Shown here piece by piece: positions 6,970-7,720 of a DNA stretch of 7,720 bases. The notes beneath the pieces were generated by a model. The model made no database searches. It had not been told where the DNA came from and saw only the letters and a program-made list of their open reading frames with translations. Numbering within the stretch: position 1 is the first letter of the stretch; every line of letters starts with the position of its first letter. Source of the DNA: MGOM01 sp035455265 (GTDB lineage Bacteria > Chloroflexota > Anaerolineae > Anaerolineales > E44-bin32); NCBI GenBank assembly GCA_035455265.1, contig DATIFK010000198.1:1-7720 (forward strand). The letters run 5' to 3'. The position numbers were made by a program, and so were the translations under genes.

Positions 6970-6975
6970 ATTGTA
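6970..6975 (-). promoter_or_regulatory. Candidate -10 box for the cupredoxin gene
   Basis: The minus strand reads TACAAT, the same hexamer as in the glucan operon promoter, which would place the transcript start about 40 nt before the ATG. There is no TG extension and no good -35 at the right distance, so this is tentative. Confidence 0.35.
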
Positions 6976-7005
6976 CGCCAGCCCCTGCCGACTCTCGGGA
7001 GAGCC

Positions 7006-7013
7006 AAGGAGGG
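7006..7013 (+). promoter_or_regulatory. Strong ribosome binding site of the phosphoesterase gene
   Basis: AAGGAGGG, a near-perfect Shine-Dalgarno sequence, ends 4 nt before the ATG at 7018. It settles that start against an in-frame ATG at 6922, which would add 32 residues. Confidence 0.85.
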
Positions 7014-7017
7014 ATCG

Positions 7018-7506
7018 ATGAAGATCCTGGTCATGAGCGACTCGCACGACAACTTGTGGAAGCTCGATGCCGCTGCCGAGGCCATCACTCGCGCCGACGT
7101 CGTCATCCACTGCGGCGATATCTGCTCGCCGTTCATGGTGCGCCGGTTGGGGCAGCTATCCGATCGACGACCGGTTCACATCGTGTGGGGCAACAACGAC
7201 GGAGACACCTATCTCCTGGGCCAGGTGGCTGCCGGTTTCTCGAACATCGAGTTGCACGGCGCCCTGGCGGAGTTCGAGGTCGACGGCCTCAAACTGGCGG
7301 CCAATCATTACCCCGCCATCGCCCGCGGCCTGGCCAAGTCCGGTGACTACGGCTTGGTGTGCTACGGGCACGATCACGCTCTACACGAGGAGCGCCTGGG
7401 CGAATGCCTTCTGCTGAATCCAGGGGAGCTCATGGGAATGAAGGGACGCAGCACGGTGGCGATGGTCGATACCGGCGAGCGGAGCGTCGCCTGGATCGAC
7501 CTCTGA
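7018..7506 (+). CDS. YfcE/MJ0936-type metallophosphoesterase (162 aa)
   Basis: Small cytosolic calcineurin-like phosphodiesterase with a two-metal centre. Family members hydrolyse model phosphodiesters; the natural substrate is generally unknown. The metal motifs are all visible: SDSHDN with D8 and H10, HCGDI with D34, GNND with N59 and D61, ANHYP with H97 and YGHDH with H118 and H120. The conserved NPGELMG block follows the last motif as usual. H97 lies in an NHYP context instead of the more common THG; I regard this as a subfamily variant. Length fits the family at about 155-180 residues. The start is fixed by a strong ribosome binding site. It is a single gene, divergent from the cupredoxin and convergent with the tRNA. 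Specificity cannot be inferred from its neighbours. Confidence 0.9.
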   Translation: MKILVMSDSHDNLWKLDAAAEAITRADVVIHCGDICSPFMVRRLGQLSDRRPVHIVWGNNDGDTYLLGQVAAGFSNIELHGALAEFEVDGLKLAANHYPAIARGLAKSGDYGLVCYGHDHALHEERLGECLLLNPGELMGMKGRSTVAMVDTGERSVAWIDL

Positions 7507-7509
7507 AAG

Positions 7510-7615
7510 CAGTCGTCAGTCATCCGTTTTCGGTCCTCCGTCGTCTTCCGCCCCGAGCCACCGTCTGGCGGAAGTCCAACGACTGACGACTGTTGACTGA
7601 CGACTGACGACTGAT
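7510..7615. repeat. Nested inverted repeat with a GACTGAC heptamer array
   Basis: Outer arms are CAGTCGTCAGTCA (7510-7522) and its exact complement (7594-7606). Inner arms are CTTCCGCC (7545-7552) and GGCGGAAG (7567-7574), extendable by GTCGT/ACGAC across a 4-nt bulge. The right side is a tandem array of five 7-nt units (7581-7615): GACTGAC, GACTGTT, GACTGAC, GACTGAC, GACTGAT. Several registers of pairing are therefore possible. The element fills the gap between the convergent phosphoesterase and tRNA genes. It may serve as a bidirectional terminator; only short T runs follow it (ATTTCCT on plus, CTTTC on minus). A dispersed intergenic repeat is the other reading. Confidence 0.75.
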
Positions 7616-7619
7616 TTCC

Positions 7620-7694
7620 TGGCGCCCCTGCGGCGACTTGAACGCCGGCATCTGCCTCCGGGGGGCAGCGCTCTATCCACTGAGCTACAGGGGC
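7620..7694 (-). tRNA. tRNA-Arg, anticodon CCG, with encoded CCA
   Basis: The full cloverleaf can be drawn on the minus strand. The acceptor stem is GCCCCTG (7694-7688) with CAGGGGC (7630-7624), perfect over 7 bp. The D arm is GCTC/GAGC with loop AGTGGATA. The anticodon stem is CTGCC/GGCAG with the 7-nt loop CCCCGGA (7663-7657). The variable loop is ATGC and the T arm CGGCG/CGCCG with loop TTCAAGT. The discriminator is G73 and CCA is encoded (7622-7620). Anticodon CCG reads CGG, arginine; the A20-like base in the D loop and C35 agree with arginine identity. Position 33 is C instead of the near-invariant U. All stems pair perfectly, so the gene otherwise looks intact. Confidence 0.95.
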
Positions 7695-7704
7695 GTGCGG
7701 AGAG

Positions 7705-7710
7705 ATTCTA
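7705..7710 (-). promoter_or_regulatory. -10 box of the tRNA-Arg gene
   Basis: The minus strand reads TAGAAT, a 5/6 match to TATAAT, with 10 nt between it and the mature 5' end of the tRNA. Transcription would start a few bases before the tRNA. A -35 box would lie beyond the right edge. Confidence 0.6.
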
Positions 7711-7720
7711 TCGCGGGCGA

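Larger units (their letters stand above)
6923..7017. other. Divergent intergenic region between the cupredoxin and phosphoesterase genes
   Basis: 95 bp shared by two outward-facing genes. It holds the GAGGTG site of the cupredoxin gene, a minus-strand TACAAT, and the strong ribosome binding site of the phosphoesterase. A small palindrome, CTCTCGGGAGAG (6992-7003), sits just ahead of the last of these. I see no clear plus-strand promoter. Confidence 0.5.

Noticed and set aside
6563..7021. 152-residue plus-strand open frame over the cupredoxin gene
   Set aside because: It is antisense to a clear lipoprotein with signal peptide, ribosome binding site and copper ligands.
7581..7615. Possible CRISPR-like repeat array
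   Set aside because: The units are 7 nt and directly adjacent with no spacers; this is a simple tandem repeat.
1..7720. Defence system, phage, transposon or biosynthetic novelty
   Set aside because: No transposase, integrase, toxin-antitoxin, nuclease or secondary-metabolite signatures are visible; the genes with clear family assignments are housekeeping or carbohydrate-metabolism types.

Overview
This is a GC-rich, gene-dense bacterial window of roughly 65% GC by eye. Gene content and protein style suggest a Chloroflexota (Anaerolineae-like) genome, probably environmental. The hints are an M3 oligoendopeptidase opening with LPHWDVSVVYPGL, a GH57-type glycogen branching enzyme, a small zinc-ribbon protein ending in GFVRDCSDP, and extended -10 promoters reading TACAAT. 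The taxonomic call is inference from family resemblance, not a database result.

Layout. (1) Positions 1-1392, minus strand: a two-gene unit. A small unrecognised acidic and helical protein is followed 7-10 bp later by an M3-family oligoendopeptidase F whose C-terminal part, including the HExxH site, lies beyond the left edge. (2) Positions 1393-1579: a divergent promoter region with a clear extended -10 for the plus strand. (3) Positions 1580-6339, plus strand: a tight alpha-glucan operon of GH57 branching enzyme, GT5 glycogen synthase (GTG start overlapping the previous stop), GH77 4-alpha-glucanotransferase (10 bp overlap) and a 63-residue zinc-ribbon protein (32 bp overlap). (4) Positions 6340-6523: a non-coding gap between convergent genes, with two heptanucleotide-period repeats and two GC-rich hairpins. 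(5) Positions 6524-6922, minus strand: a cupredoxin-like lipoprotein with a full set of type 1 copper ligands. (6) Positions 7018-7506, plus strand: a YfcE/MJ0936-type metallophosphoesterase with a strong ribosome binding site. (7) Positions 7510-7615: a nested inverted repeat ending in five copies of a GACTGAC heptamer. (8) Positions 7620-7694, minus strand: tRNA-Arg(CCG) with encoded CCA and its own -10 box.

How the genes work together. The synthase elongates alpha-1,4-glucan from a nucleotide-glucose donor. The GH57 enzyme introduces alpha-1,6 branches. The GH77 enzyme disproportionates maltodextrins to prime or recycle chains. The operon is therefore a glycogen or alpha-glucan synthesis and remodelling module; no ADP-glucose pyrophosphorylase or phosphorylase is in the window. 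The remaining genes look like unrelated housekeeping or accessory functions.

I did not find a convincing undescribed multi-gene system. The points most worth a second look are the tRNA-Arg with C instead of the near-universal U at position 33, the three intergenic repeats that all have a 7-nt period but different units, and the two small uncharacterised proteins.
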